47,024 nt of DNA, taken from Thioalkalivibrio sp. Its GTDB lineage: Bacteria; Pseudomonadota; Gammaproteobacteria; Ectothiorhodospirales; Ectothiorhodospiraceae. Location: assembly GCA_011389655.1 (NCBI GenBank), contig JAABTX010000011.1:1-47024 (forward strand), in the 5' to 3' direction. Below are positions 27,071 through 35,541 of this stretch, piece after piece (the stretch's first letter is position 1; every line of letters begins with the position of its first letter). The translations under genes were made by a program, and so were the position numbers. The notes under the pieces are model-generated. The model ran no database searches and was not told the DNA's origin. It was given only the letters and a program-made list of their open reading frames with translations.

Positions 27071-27973
27071 CTAGTCGCTGCCCCGGCCCTGTACGGGCAA
27101 TGGTGGGGTGGCGCGCGAGGAGACGCTGAGCGCGGTCACCGTGACGAGGATCAGGCCCATCCCGAGAATCTGAACCAGGGCCAGGCTTTCATGCAGGATC
27201 ATCACACCGAACAGCGTCGCGGTCACGGGTTCGATCATCGCCACGATGGAGGCGGCGGCCGGCGCGGTATGCCGGAGCCCGTTGATATAGAGGGCAAACG
27301 ACAGCCCCGCCCCGAACACGCCCAGTGCCGCAAACAGCGGCCAGTCCGTTGAGCTCAATACGGCCACCATCTGAGCGTTATCCCCGGGCAACATGAGGAG
27401 CAGGACCAGGACCCCGAAGGCAATCGAGAGAACCGCCTGCGGGCTGCCATGCGAGCCGGCGTACTTGAAGCCGAAGATGAACACCGCGTAGGACAGACCG
27501 GCGAGCAACCCCGCGCCGGCACCAATGAGCGTGACCCCGCCCGCGCCGATATCGTAGATCCGGGTGAGCAGCACGATGCCGACCATCACCACCGCGATCG
27601 CCACCAGCTTGAGCGGGGTGGGGCTTTCCAGCTTCAGGGTGAAGGAAACGAGGTAGACAAACACCGGCGCGCAGTACATCAGCGTGGCCGCCACCGCCAC
27701 GCTTCCGTGTGCGATGCTCACGAAGTAGAACGCGAAGTTGCCGGCGACGCCCAGGCCGGCCACGGCTGACCAGAACCACAGCCGACCGCTCGCAAGCCCG
27801 CTGCCGCGCGGCCGCAAGGCGAGCCAGGCGAGCACGAAGGCAAGACCAATGGCACCCCGGTAGAACGAGACCACGAAGGCGTCCCAGCCATCGGCCATCA
27901 GGATACCGCCGATCCCGCCCGACAAGCCCCAGAAGAAGGCCGCCAGCACCACAAGCCCCGCGCCCAGGCCCAT
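27071..27973 (-). CDS. EamA/DMT-family transporter
   Basis: A 300-residue membrane protein with ten hydrophobic segments arranged as two EamA repeats (about 5-140 and 150-285). Typical features are FFWGLSGGIGGILM and FVVSFYRGAIGLAFVLAWLAL in the first half and AALGVFGAGLSFALYINGLRHT, ASIVAMIEPVTATLFGVMIL in the second. The PVTA near the eighth helix is a family hallmark. Members export amino acids or metabolites, but the substrate cannot be inferred. The ATG at 27973 follows GGGGAGCG. It lies 180 bp upstream of the ATPase gene on the same strand, so co-transcription is possible but unproven. No regulator is adjacent. Confidence 0.9.
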   Translation of the reverse strand: MGLGAGLVVLAAFFWGLSGGIGGILMADGWDAFVVSFYRGAIGLAFVLAWLALRPRGSGLASGRLWFWSAVAGLGVAGNFAFYFVSIAHGSVAVAATLMYCAPVFVYLVSFTLKLESPTPLKLVAIAVVMVGIVLLTRIYDIGAGGVTLIGAGAGLLAGLSYAVFIFGFKYAGSHGSPQAVLSIAFGVLVLLLMLPGDNAQMVAVLSSTDWPLFAALGVFGAGLSFALYINGLRHTAPAAASIVAMIEPVTATLFGVMILHESLALVQILGMGLILVTVTALSVSSRATPPLPVQGRGSD

Positions 27974-28281
27974 CGATCGCTCCCCTTGTCGTTATCCGGA
28001 GCCTACTGCGACGTGTGAGGGAGCATCGCTCGCCGGCACCGCAGGAAGGCGGAGGTTACCGTCGGTTCGAGACCGGGCCGCAGATCATACATAGAGGTGG
28101 TCGAGCGAGCCAGACTGGAAAGCAGTCGCCTGCAGGGGCGACCCGGGCCCTGACCGGTCAGGCGTGCCGCCTCGCCGGCAGTGACAACCGGCGCGGTTTC
28201 CGGGGGACGGCAGCAATCGATTCCGCGTGTCCGGGTTGGCTTACAATTGCCCCGCAGGCACGGCTACTCCGGGAATGAGAC
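27974..28281. other. 308-bp divergent gap
   Basis: It separates the EamA transporter and the antiporter. A TACAAT hexamer at 28242-28247 could be the -10 element for the antiporter, but I find no good -35. A GGTTCGAGACC string near 28066 is not part of a tRNA. Nothing else is recognisable. Confidence 0.5.
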
Positions 28282-29859
28282 ATGGAAATCGCGTATATCC
28301 TCGCGGCGTTTGTGGGTGGAATGGGGGCGATGCTGCTGCGGCTCCCGCCACTGGTCGGGTTTCTGGTCGCGGGGTTCGCGCTGAACTTCCTGGGCTACTC
28401 GCTGACCCCCACCCTGGAGACGCTCGCGAACCTCGGGGTCACGCTGCTGCTGTTCACCATCGGCCTCAAACTCAACATACGGACGCTTTTGCGCGGCGAG
28501 GTCTGGGCCGGGGCGACGTTGCATATGGTCGCCTCCAGCGGGTTGCTGATCCTGTTGCTGTCGCTGTTCAAGTTCACCGGCATCGCCCTGCTGCAGGAGA
28601 GCGGTTGGCGGACCCTGCTGCTGCTGTCCTTTGCGCTCTCGTTTTCGAGCACGGTGTTCGCGGTCAAGATTCTCGAGGAGCGAAGCGAATCCCGGTCGTT
28701 CTATGGCCGGCTCGCGATCGGCGTGCTGATCATGCAGGACATCTTCGCGGTGCTTTTCCTGACTGCGTCGACCGGATCGATTCCCAGCCCCTGGGCGTTG
28801 CTGCTGTTTCTTCTGCTGCCGGCAGCTCCCCTGCTACGAAGCCTGCTGGACCGGGTCGGTCACGGCGAAATGCAGATCCTGTACGGAATCCTGCTGGCGC
28901 TGGTGCTCGGCTACGGCCTGTTCGATGCGCTCGGCGTGAAGGGTGATCTGGGGGCGCTGATCATCGGGATGCTGCTCGCGCCGCACGCGGCATCGCATCA
29001 CCTTGCGCGGTCGCTTTTCCACCTGAAGGAACTGTTTCTGGTCGGTTTCTTTCTCTCCATCGGGCTGCTGGCTCTCCCCACCTGGGAGCTGATGGGGCTC
29101 TCGCTGCTTCTTCTGTTCCTGGTGCCCGTCAAGAGCATCCTGTTCCTCCTGATCTTCAGCGGCTTTCGCCTGCGCAGCCGGACCTCGGCCCTCGCCACAC
29201 TGAGCCTCAGCAACTATTCGGAGTTTGGCTTGATCGTCGCCGCACTCGCGGTGGCCCAGGGTTGGTTTGCGCCCGAGTGGCTGGTAGTCCTGTCGCTGAC
29301 CGTGGCCATCAGTTTCGTGCTGGCATCGCCCCTGAACAGCGCCAGCGAGGCGGTCTATCACTGGCTGGACCGGTTTCTGCCGACCTGGCCGTCGGAGCGA
29401 CTGCATCCGGCCGACCGACCCATCGAGATCGGCGATGCCCAGGCCGTGGTGATGGGTATGGGCAAGATCGGTCGCGGTGCCTACCAGCGTCTTCAGGACG
29501 AATACGGCCTGCGCGTGCTGGGCATCGACAACGATGAGGCAAAGGTCGCTCGTCTCAGAGCGGATGGCTATGAAGTCATCGCCGGGGACGCCGTGGATTC
29601 CGACTTCTGGGAGAAGATGATCACCTGCGCCCAGGTGCGGACCATCCTGCTCGCCATGCCCAGCCATCACGGCAACCTGTATGCCCTGGAGCAACTCCGC
29701 CATCGCGCGTTTCCCGGCAAGATCGCGGCGATCGTGGAATACCCGGAAGAAATCCCGATTCTGCGGGAAAACGGTGCCGACGTGGTGTTCCACGTATACG
29801 AGGAGGCTGGTCTAGGTCTGGCCGACAGCGCCGCGGAGGTCGCGGGCCTCCGGGGCTAG
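28282..29859 (+). CDS. KefB-like cation:proton antiporter with TrkA-N domain
   Basis: A 525-residue CPA2 transporter. About twelve TM helices (1-380) form a Na+/H+ exchanger domain, including RLPPLVGFLVAGFALNFLGY, TIGLKLNIRTLL and GDLGALIIGMLLAP. A cytosolic TrkA-N (RCK) nucleotide-binding domain follows (about 387-515), with the Rossmann motif VVMGMGKIGRGAY and the acidic end LGIDNDE. It resembles the E. coli YbaL/KefB group, which moves K+ out in exchange for protons. The TrkA-C domain of KefB is missing, and the length of 525 matches YbaL-type proteins. The ATG at 28282 has a weak upstream site. No ancillary KefF/KefG gene is next to it. Confidence 0.9.
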   Translation: MEIAYILAAFVGGMGAMLLRLPPLVGFLVAGFALNFLGYSLTPTLETLANLGVTLLLFTIGLKLNIRTLLRGEVWAGATLHMVASSGLLILLLSLFKFTGIALLQESGWRTLLLLSFALSFSSTVFAVKILEERSESRSFYGRLAIGVLIMQDIFAVLFLTASTGSIPSPWALLLFLLLPAAPLLRSLLDRVGHGEMQILYGILLALVLGYGLFDALGVKGDLGALIIGMLLAPHAASHHLARSLFHLKELFLVGFFLSIGLLALPTWELMGLSLLLLFLVPVKSILFLLIFSGFRLRSRTSALATLSLSNYSEFGLIVAALAVAQGWFAPEWLVVLSLTVAISFVLASPLNSASEAVYHWLDRFLPTWPSERLHPADRPIEIGDAQAVVMGMGKIGRGAYQRLQDEYGLRVLGIDNDEAKVARLRADGYEVIAGDAVDSDFWEKMITCAQVRTILLAMPSHHGNLYALEQLRHRAFPGKIAAIVEYPEEIPILRENGADVVFHVYEEAGLGLADSAAEVAGLRG

Positions 29860-29997
29860 CGCGCGCGGCTACGGGGCCGCGCAGAAGAAACGTGGCCTGA
29901 CGCCGTTCACCGGGCGACGCCTGCAGGAGTGGCGCAGCAGAGGTTTCGCCGGCGACGCAGAACGCCCAGCCTCCTGCAGGTCGCCGCCATGGAGCTG

Positions 29998-30027
29998 TTG
30001 CGTCCCCGGACCGCGAAGGAATAGAAT
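29998..30027 (+). promoter_or_regulatory. sigma-70-type promoter of the feo operon
   Basis: TTGCGT at 29998-30003 and TAGAAT at 30022-30027 are spaced 18 bp apart, a near-consensus pair. Transcription would start near 30034, giving a leader of about 245 nt before feoA. Confidence 0.6.
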
Positions 30028-30040
30028 GAGAACCAGTCGC
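30022..30040. promoter_or_regulatory. Fur-box-like operator
   Basis: TAGAATGAGAACCAGTCGC agrees with the Fur consensus GATAATGAGAATCATTATC at about 13 of 19 positions, with the core AATGAGAA intact. It overlaps the -10 element of the proposed promoter, as expected for iron-dependent repression of ferrous-iron uptake. Confidence 0.55.
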
Positions 30041-30280
30041 GATAACGCGCGACAGCCAGCCAGGCCAGCGGATCGCCTACGCAGCAGTGATCGCTTCCCG
30101 AGCCAGCCGACAACCCCCTGTGATCACGCTACTGCGTGGGTGTTGGTGAATGCGGCATCTCTTCGGAACACTTCCCTACCTGTCGGATCCGCGGCCTGCA
30201 CGGGCCGGTGCGATCCCCGAGGGCCTCCCATACGTCCTGCGGCCTCGTCAGGCTGCCGCGGAACCGGTGCCGGATGTCTG

Positions 30281-30538
30281 ATGAACAACCCCTACACCCC
30301 CTACGCACCCTTTCCCCTGGCCACGGCACAGGAGGGCGAACCGCTGCGCATCCATCTGTTGCGCGGAGGCAAGAACCTGGAGATGCGCCTCACCGCGCTC
30401 GGTCTCAACGTGGGCAGCGAGTTGACCGTGAGCCAGCGCTCCGGGGGGAGCCTGGTGGTGCTGCGCGGCGAGACCCGCATCGCGCTTGGAGCAGGCATGG
30501 CGCACAAGATCATGGTGGTCCGTCAGCACCGGGAATGA
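30281..30538 (+). CDS. feoA: FeoA-domain protein 1
   Basis: An 85-residue SH3-like FeoA domain protein with a short N-terminal extension (MNNPYTPYAPFPLATAQEGE). The core reads RLTALGLNVGSELTVSQRSGGSLVVLRGETRIALGAGMAHKIMV. FeoA is a small cytosolic partner of the FeoB iron permease and is thought to tune its GTPase. The ATG at 30281 follows a weak ribosome site. The second feoA starts 19 bp after the stop. The operon has two FeoA proteins that are quite different in sequence, a known arrangement in some gammaproteobacteria. Confidence 0.9.
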   Translation: MNNPYTPYAPFPLATAQEGEPLRIHLLRGGKNLEMRLTALGLNVGSELTVSQRSGGSLVVLRGETRIALGAGMAHKIMVVRQHRE

Positions 30539-30557
30539 ATGCAAGGGAGCCAGAACA

Positions 30558-30797
30558 ATGTCACTCAGCCTTAGAGACATGGCGGTCGGCGACACCGGCC
30601 GCGTGATCGGATTCGGTGACGGCAGCTCGGCCTATCGTCGCAAGCTGCTATCGATGGGATTGACCCCGGGGGTCGAGTTCAGCGTGACGCGGCACGCCCC
30701 GATGGGTGATCCGGTCGAGATCCGGGTGCGCGGTTTCAGCCTCAGCCTGCGCAAGGGCGAGGCCGCGTCGCTGCTGGTCGAGAGGGCGATGCCATGA
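30558..30797 (+). CDS. feoA: FeoA-domain protein 2
   Basis: A 79-residue FeoA protein of the classical form: SLRDMAVGDTGRVIGFGDGSSAYRRKLLSMGLTPGVEFSVTRHAPMGDPVEIRVRGFSLSLRKGEA. The LLSMGLTPG and GDPVEI(R)VRGF motifs match E. coli FeoA closely. It is probably the one that serves FeoB directly, because its stop overlaps the feoB ATG by 4 bp (ATGA). The ATG at 30558 follows AAGGGAG. The paralogue at 30281 lacks GDPVEI, which suggests a separate role. Confidence 0.93.
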   Translation: MSLSLRDMAVGDTGRVIGFGDGSSAYRRKLLSMGLTPGVEFSVTRHAPMGDPVEIRVRGFSLSLRKGEAASLLVERAMP

Positions 30798-33139
30798 GCG
30801 AGAAGTTCACCATCGGTGTGGTCGGCAACCCGAACTGCGGCAAGACCACCCTGTTCAACGCCCTGACCGGCTCCAGGCAGCGGGTCGGCAACTGGCCCGG
30901 CGTCACCGTCGAGCGCAAGATCGGGCACTACGTCTTCGAGGGCGCCGAGTTCGAACTGGTCGACCTGCCCGGCACCTATTCGCTCGATGTCTCCGCCGGC
31001 GAGGTCTCGCTGGACGAGCAGATCGCCCGCGATTACGTCGCCGCGCGCGAGGCCGATCTCATCATCAACATCGTCGATGCCTCCAACCTGGAACGCAACC
31101 TCTACCTGACCGCGCAGCTGATCGAGATGCGCGTGCCGGTGGTGGTCGCGCTGAACATGATGGACGCCGCGCGTCAGCACGGTCTGGCCATCGACGTGGC
31201 CGGCCTCGCCCAACGCCTCGGCTGCCCGGTGATCCCGGTGGTGGCCACGTCCGGCGAGGGCATCGCCGAGCTGCGCTCGGCCGTTCTCGCGGGGGCGCGC
31301 GATCCCCGGCCAGCCTCCGCGGCCATCCGGTATGCATCCCCGATCGAGGCCGCGATCAGCGAACTGATGCCGCAGATCGCGGCCCAGGCGGCGGACACGC
31401 GGGTCGACCCTCACTGGCTTGGGCTCCGCCTGCTCGAGGGCGACGATCTGGCCGAGGACATGGCCGAAAGGGTTGCCAAACCCGCGCTGGACGCGCTGCG
31501 CGGCCGGACCGCCGAGAGGCTCGGCGACGACATCGACATCAGTATCGCCGACGCCCGCTACGGCTTCGTGAACCAGGTCACCTCGGCCACGGTGAAACGC
31601 AGGAATCAGGTCCGGCGCAGCACTTCGGACAGGATCGACCGGATCATACTCAACCGCGCGCTCGGTATCCCGATCTTCCTGCTTGCGATGTACCTGATGT
31701 TCCTGTTCACCATCAATATCGGTGGCGCGTTCATCGACTTCTTCGATCTCTTCACCGGCACCCTCCTGGTCGACGGGCTCGGCCGCTGGCTGGCCGGGCT
31801 CGGCACGCCGGACTGGCTGGTACTCGTGCTCGCCGATGGCCTCGGCGGCGGTGTGCAGGTGGTCGCGACCTTCATTCCGGTGATCGCCTTCCTGTACCTG
31901 TTCCTGTCGGCGCTGGAGGACTCCGGCTACATGGCCCGCGCCGCGTTTGTGATGGATCGCGCCATGCGTGCGATCGGTCTGCCGGGCAAGGCCTTCGTGC
32001 CCCTGATCGTCGGTTTCGGCTGCAATGTGCCCGCGATCATGGCGACGCGGACCCTGGAACAGCAGCGCGACCGGCTGATGACCATCGTCATGGCGCCGTT
32101 CATGTCCTGCGGTGCGCGCCTGCCGGTGTACGTGCTGTTCGCTGCCGCCTTCTTTCCGGTCGGGGGACAGAACGTCGTGTTCGGACTCTACCTGATCGGC
32201 ATCGCGGTCGCGGTCCTGACCGGGTTGATCATGAAGAACACGCTGCTGCGTGGCCAGACGGCCCCGTTCGTGATGGAGCTGCCGCCGTATCATCTGCCCA
32301 CCGTGCGGGGAATCCTGCTGCGCAGCTGGGAACGGACCCGCAGCTTCATGTTTCGCGCCGGCAAGATCATCGTGCCGATGGTGCTGGTACTGAACGTGCT
32401 CAACGCGGTCGGCACCGACGGCAGCTTCGGCAACGAGGACAGCGACCAGTCCGTGCTGAGCGAGATCGGGCGCGGCATCACGCCGGCCTTCGCGCCGATG
32501 GGCATGACCGAGGACAACTGGCCGGCCGCGGTCGGCCTGTTCACCGGCGTGCTCGCCAAGGAGGCGGTGGTCGGTACCCTGGACGCCCTGTACAGCGATC
32601 TCGCCGTTGCCGACGCTGCGGCGGCGGGCATCGAGACGCAAGAGGAGGGCGCGTTCAGCCTGGCCGGCGGCCTCGGCGCGGCCTTTGCCTCGATCCCGGC
32701 GAACCTGGCCGATGCGTTGGGCACCTGGACCGACCCGCTGGGTCTGGCAGTGGGCGACCTCAGCGACACCGGGGGCGTGGCCGAGCAGCAGGGCGTGGCC
32801 ACCGGCACCTTCGGCGCCATGGCCGCGCGCTTTGACGGGGCCGCCGGCGCCTTCGCCTATCTGTTGCTGATCCTGCTGTATTTCCCCTGCACCGCCGCGC
32901 TGGCCGCAGTGTACCGGGAGACCAACATGCGCTGGACCGTATTCGTCGCCGCCTGGACTACCGGCGTCGGCTACATCGCGGCCACGGTCTTCTATCAGGC
33001 CGCGATCTTCAGTCGCAGCCCGGCGACCTCCGCCGCCTGGATCGCGGCCATGCTGGGCATCTTCCTGGCGGTGACCCTGGTGCTGCGGGCCCACGGTGGA
33101 CCACGAGGCGCGGGAGCACCCGCCCGACAGCAGGCTTGA
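30794..33139 (+). CDS. feoB: ferrous iron permease FeoB
   Basis: A 781-residue inner-membrane Fe2+ importer, the usual length. The N-terminal GTPase domain has G1 GNPNCGKTTLFNALTG, G2 VTVE, G3 DLPGTYSLD, G4 NMMD and G5 ATSGEG. A guanine dissociation inhibitor-like helical part follows, and then the membrane domain with two Gate repeats (FVPLIVGFGCNVPAIMATRTLE and FTGVLAKEAVVGTLDALY). Conserved cysteines in GFGCNVPA and MSCGARLP lie along the iron path. It overlaps the second feoA at its start and is followed by feoC after 10 bp. Expression is probably repressed by Fur. Confidence 0.96.
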   Translation: MSEKFTIGVVGNPNCGKTTLFNALTGSRQRVGNWPGVTVERKIGHYVFEGAEFELVDLPGTYSLDVSAGEVSLDEQIARDYVAAREADLIINIVDASNLERNLYLTAQLIEMRVPVVVALNMMDAARQHGLAIDVAGLAQRLGCPVIPVVATSGEGIAELRSAVLAGARDPRPASAAIRYASPIEAAISELMPQIAAQAADTRVDPHWLGLRLLEGDDLAEDMAERVAKPALDALRGRTAERLGDDIDISIADARYGFVNQVTSATVKRRNQVRRSTSDRIDRIILNRALGIPIFLLAMYLMFLFTINIGGAFIDFFDLFTGTLLVDGLGRWLAGLGTPDWLVLVLADGLGGGVQVVATFIPVIAFLYLFLSALEDSGYMARAAFVMDRAMRAIGLPGKAFVPLIVGFGCNVPAIMATRTLEQQRDRLMTIVMAPFMSCGARLPVYVLFAAAFFPVGGQNVVFGLYLIGIAVAVLTGLIMKNTLLRGQTAPFVMELPPYHLPTVRGILLRSWERTRSFMFRAGKIIVPMVLVLNVLNAVGTDGSFGNEDSDQSVLSEIGRGITPAFAPMGMTEDNWPAAVGLFTGVLAKEAVVGTLDALYSDLAVADAAAAGIETQEEGAFSLAGGLGAAFASIPANLADALGTWTDPLGLAVGDLSDTGGVAEQQGVATGTFGAMAARFDGAAGAFAYLLLILLYFPCTAALAAVYRETNMRWTVFVAAWTTGVGYIAATVFYQAAIFSRSPATSAAWIAAMLGIFLAVTLVLRAHGGPRGAGAPARQQA

Positions 33140-33149
33140 GGATGGCGCG

Positions 33150-33368
33150 ATGATTCTGTCCAGCATCCGTGACTACCTGCAGGCAAACGGACCTGCCTCA
33201 CTGCGGGACATGTCCAACCGCTTCGACATCGACCCTGAGGCCCTGCGCGGCATGCTCGGCCAATGGGTTGCTCGCGGCCGCGTGGTGTGCGAGCCACCGG
33301 GCGGTCAATGCGACGGGTGTTGCAAGTGCGATTCAGCGGTACTGGAGGTCTATCGATGGCGCGGCTGA
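33150..33368 (+). CDS. feoC: FeoC-like winged-helix protein with Cys cluster
   Basis: A 72-residue protein of the FeoC transcriptional-regulator-like family. The N-terminal winged helix reads LSSIRDYLQANGPASLRDMSNRF and DPEALRGMLGQWVARGRVV. The wing holds five cysteines (C47, C54, C57, C58, C60) in CEPPGGQCDGCCKCD. In enterobacterial FeoC, four cysteines bind an oxygen-sensitive Fe-S cluster and the protein protects FeoB from FtsH. The ATG at 33150 lies 10 bp after feoB and completes the operon. The gene ends 69 bp from the convergent msrA. Confidence 0.85.
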   Translation: MILSSIRDYLQANGPASLRDMSNRFDIDPEALRGMLGQWVARGRVVCEPPGGQCDGCCKCDSAVLEVYRWRG

Positions 33369-33437
33369 TCGCGGACGGGGCGCCGCGGTGGCCAGGGGCT
33401 GAGACCGGCGACCGGCGGTTCCGGAAGGACGCACGGG

Positions 33438-34097
33438 TCAGCCGCCGGCTTCGTCGCCCCAGATTTCTTCGAGGCGATCGTCGCGACCGCAGCGCCAGCG
33501 ATAGTACTTGTAGCGCACCGGGTGTTTCCGGTAGTAGCCCTGATGGTATTCCTCGGCGGCATAGAAGTTCTCGAACTCGAGGATCGGCGTGACGATGGCT
33601 TGGTCGAAACGCCCGGACTGTTCGAAGCCTTCGAGCGACTTACGGGCCTTGTGCATCTGCTCATCGCCATGGGCGAAGATCGCGGTACGGTAGGCGTCGC
33701 CGCGGTCGCAGAACTGGCCGCCATCATCGAAAGGGTCGACGTTTCGCCAGAACACGTGAAGCAGCTCGGCGTAGTCGACGACCTCGGGGTCGAAGACCAC
33801 CTGCACGGCCTCCCGATGCCCGGTGCCGCCGCTGACCACGTCATTGTAGGCCGGGTTCGATGCATGCCCGCCGCTGAAGCCCGACAGGGTCTCGACCACG
33901 CCATCGAGGTCGTCGTAGGGCGGCTCCATACACCAGAAGCAGCCGCCGGCAAAGGTCGCCCGCGCCAGATCATCCTCGGCGTCGCCTGCGGCGGCGGCAG
34001 GAGACACTGCCAGGAGCAGTGAGCCGGCGAGGGCGGCCAGCACAATGGCTCGATGGCCGAAGCGAATGGTTGGGAGATGAAACGGTGTCGGCCTCAT
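33438..34097 (-). CDS. msrA: exported peptide methionine sulfoxide reductase A
   Basis: A 219-residue MsrA with an N-terminal signal peptide (hydrophobic at about 17-35, cleavage near AAAAG). The catalytic cysteine C53 is in GGCFWCMEPPYDD, and the conserved GTGHREAVQVVFDP and FENFYAAEEYHQGYY stretches bind methionine sulfoxide. A C-terminal cysteine (YRWRCGRDD) could resolve the disulfide. The export signal places it in the periplasm, unlike cytosolic MsrA of E. coli. The gene lies 78 bp downstream of msrB on the same strand, and the two reduce the S and R epimers respectively. The feo operon is convergent to it. Confidence 0.93.
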   Translation of the reverse strand: MRPTPFHLPTIRFGHRAIVLAALAGSLLLAVSPAAAAGDAEDDLARATFAGGCFWCMEPPYDDLDGVVETLSGFSGGHASNPAYNDVVSGGTGHREAVQVVFDPEVVDYAELLHVFWRNVDPFDDGGQFCDRGDAYRTAIFAHGDEQMHKARKSLEGFEQSGRFDQAIVTPILEFENFYAAEEYHQGYYRKHPVRYKYYRWRCGRDDRLEEIWGDEAGG

Positions 34098-34175
34098 TAC
34101 CAGTTCTCGACGCAGGTTGATGTCCGTTGCGGATGGGGCGGCAGGCGCCTTCCGGAGCGCGCGGCGCCAGCGTCC

Positions 34176-34721
34176 TCAGGCCTCGCGAAGCTCCGGCAGG
34201 GGCTGGCCCTCGGGAACGAAGCTCAGCGCCACGCCGTTGTTGCACCAGCGCTGCCCGGTCGGCTCGGGCCCGTCGCTGAAGACATGGCCCTGGTGACCGC
34301 CGCAACGCACGCAATGATACTCGGTGCGCGGAATGACCAGCTTGAAATCACGCTTGGTGCCAAGATGCCCGTCGTTGATCGGCTGCCAGAAACTCGGCCA
34401 GCCAGTGCCGGAATCATACTTGTGAGCGCTGGCGAACAGCGCCAGGTTGCAGCCGGCGCACACGTAGGTGCCGTCGCTCCACTCCCTGTCCAGCGGGCTG
34501 GAGAAGGCCGGTTCGGTGCCGTCGCGACGCAGTATGCGGTACTGCTCCGGGCCAAGGATCTCGCGCCATTGGCCTTCGCTCAGATCCAGCGGCTCGAAGA
34601 GTCCGTTGTCCTGCACGCCGGCCGACTCGCTTCGACAGCCGCCCAACCACAAGGCCGGCAGGGCCAGTGACAGGCCTGCCAGCAGGCGGCGACGCGACAA
34701 TACAGATTCAAGGTTTGCCAT
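34176..34721 (-). CDS. msrB: exported peptide methionine sulfoxide reductase B
   Basis: A 181-residue MsrB. Its N-terminus SRRRLLAGLSLALPALWLGGC looks like a twin-arginine signal followed by a lipobox with C29, so a membrane-tethered periplasmic lipoprotein is likely. The zinc cysteines are CAGC and CVRC, and the catalytic cysteine is in RWCNNGVALSF with GHVFSDGP before it. The classical RYCxN form is altered to RWCNN, but the key Cys remains. It is followed by msrA. Together they form a repair pair for oxidised periplasmic proteins. The start at 34721 keeps the signal peptide intact; upstream is a purine-poor region, so the ribosome site is weak. Confidence 0.92.
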   Translation of the reverse strand: MANLESVLSRRRLLAGLSLALPALWLGGCRSESAGVQDNGLFEPLDLSEGQWREILGPEQYRILRRDGTEPAFSSPLDREWSDGTYVCAGCNLALFASAHKYDSGTGWPSFWQPINDGHLGTKRDFKLVIPRTEYHCVRCGGHQGHVFSDGPEPTGQRWCNNGVALSFVPEGQPLPELREA

Positions 34722-35158
34722 ACCCCTGTTGGAGCGCCTTTCGCGCTATTGGTTCGCGAACGCAGACGCCAGGCCGGGCCCATCAGACCTCGATCTAGGG
34801 CAGGTTGCCTGGTTCCGGATGACGGAGGGAGGCCCCCTGTGGCCCGGATGAAACCCACGGAATCGAAATTTCGCTCCCATTCAAGTCGTGGATAAAAGGG
34901 GGAATTTCGACGGAGGCTCCAGAAAAACCCGAAAAGCACTATCAATTAGGAGCGGTTTGTGCGGATAATGCAGTGCAGGTAACGGTAACAGGCTCCAAAT
35001 AGCGCCAAGCGACACCCCGCAAGGGGCGTTCAGATTCGCAGTTCCGGCCCCCAGCGGGGCCGCCGAGAATCACGATCAAGTTCCACCGTCGTTCGGTTGC
35101 CCTCCAGTCTCCCGCCCTGGAAATCCCCATCTACTATGAAGAAGCAGAGGTAACCGTA
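34722..35158. other. 437-bp divergent gap with the cspA leader
   Basis: The left part should carry the msrB promoter, which I cannot pin down. GATAAT at 34964-34969 is a candidate -10 for cspA, giving a leader of about 180 nt to the ATG. A long 5' leader is the rule for cspA genes, where it acts as an RNA thermosensor. The region contains a GGTAACGGTAAC repeat near 34978. Confidence 0.5.
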
Positions 35159-35362
35159 ATGGCTACAGGTACAGTGAAGTGGTTCAGCGACGAAAAAGGC
35201 TTTGGCTTTATTACGCCGTCTGATGGTTCCAAGGACGTGTTCGTCCATCACAGCGCCATTCAGGGTAGCGGCTTCAAGTCGCTGGCCGAAGGCCAAAGCG
35301 TCTCGTTTGACGTGGAGCAGGGCCAGAAGGGCCCGGCCGCCGCGAACGTCGAAGCGCAGTAA
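35159..35362 (+). CDS. cold shock protein, CspA family
   Basis: A 67-residue single-domain RNA-binding protein. RNP1 is KGFGFI (13-18) and RNP2 is VFVHH (27-31); the start [18 protein letters not shown] is typical. It binds single-stranded RNA and melts structure at low temperature. The ATG at 35159 follows AGAGG. The long leader and the strong terminator at 35394-35421 mark a monocistronic gene. A long open frame on the other strand (35030-35590) covers it but is only a shadow. The paralogue letter cannot be assigned. Confidence 0.96.
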   Translation: MATGTVKWFSDEKGFGFITPSDGSKDVFVHHSAIQGSGFKSLAEGQSVSFDVEQGQKGPAAANVEAQ

Positions 35363-35393
35363 GACAGCCCCGGCGCACAAGTGCCAGGTTGAG

Positions 35394-35421
35394 GGGCCCC
35401 GCTTGCGGGGCCCTTTTTTTT
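35394..35421 (+). terminator. intrinsic terminator of cspA
   Basis: GGGCCCCGC and GCGGGGCCC form a 9-bp GC-only stem with a 2-nt apical gap (effectively a 4-nt loop), followed at once by nine T residues. It starts 32 bp after the cspA stop. Confidence 0.9.
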
Positions 35422-35541
35422 GGTGCGCCCAGCATGGGCGCACTCCTGCGGCCGGTTCTCCAGACACGAACGGCTTGTTTGGCTCTGAACCCGATTGCGG
35501 CGCGCGGTCGTTCTTGCTCCCGGGCCTGCGTAACACCGCCT

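Larger units (their letters stand above)
29860..30280. other. 421-bp gap upstream of feoA with promoter region
   Basis: No gene is supported. The first 130 bp hold the 3' end of the antiporter transcript. The feo promoter and Fur site lie at 29998-30040. The remaining 240 bp up to the feoA start would be a long leader; I see no riboswitch consensus in it. Confidence 0.6.

Noticed and set aside
28060-28080. GGTTCGAGACC, similar to a tRNA T-arm.
   Set aside because: The flanking stem does not pair, and no D-arm, anticodon arm or acceptor stem can be drawn around it.
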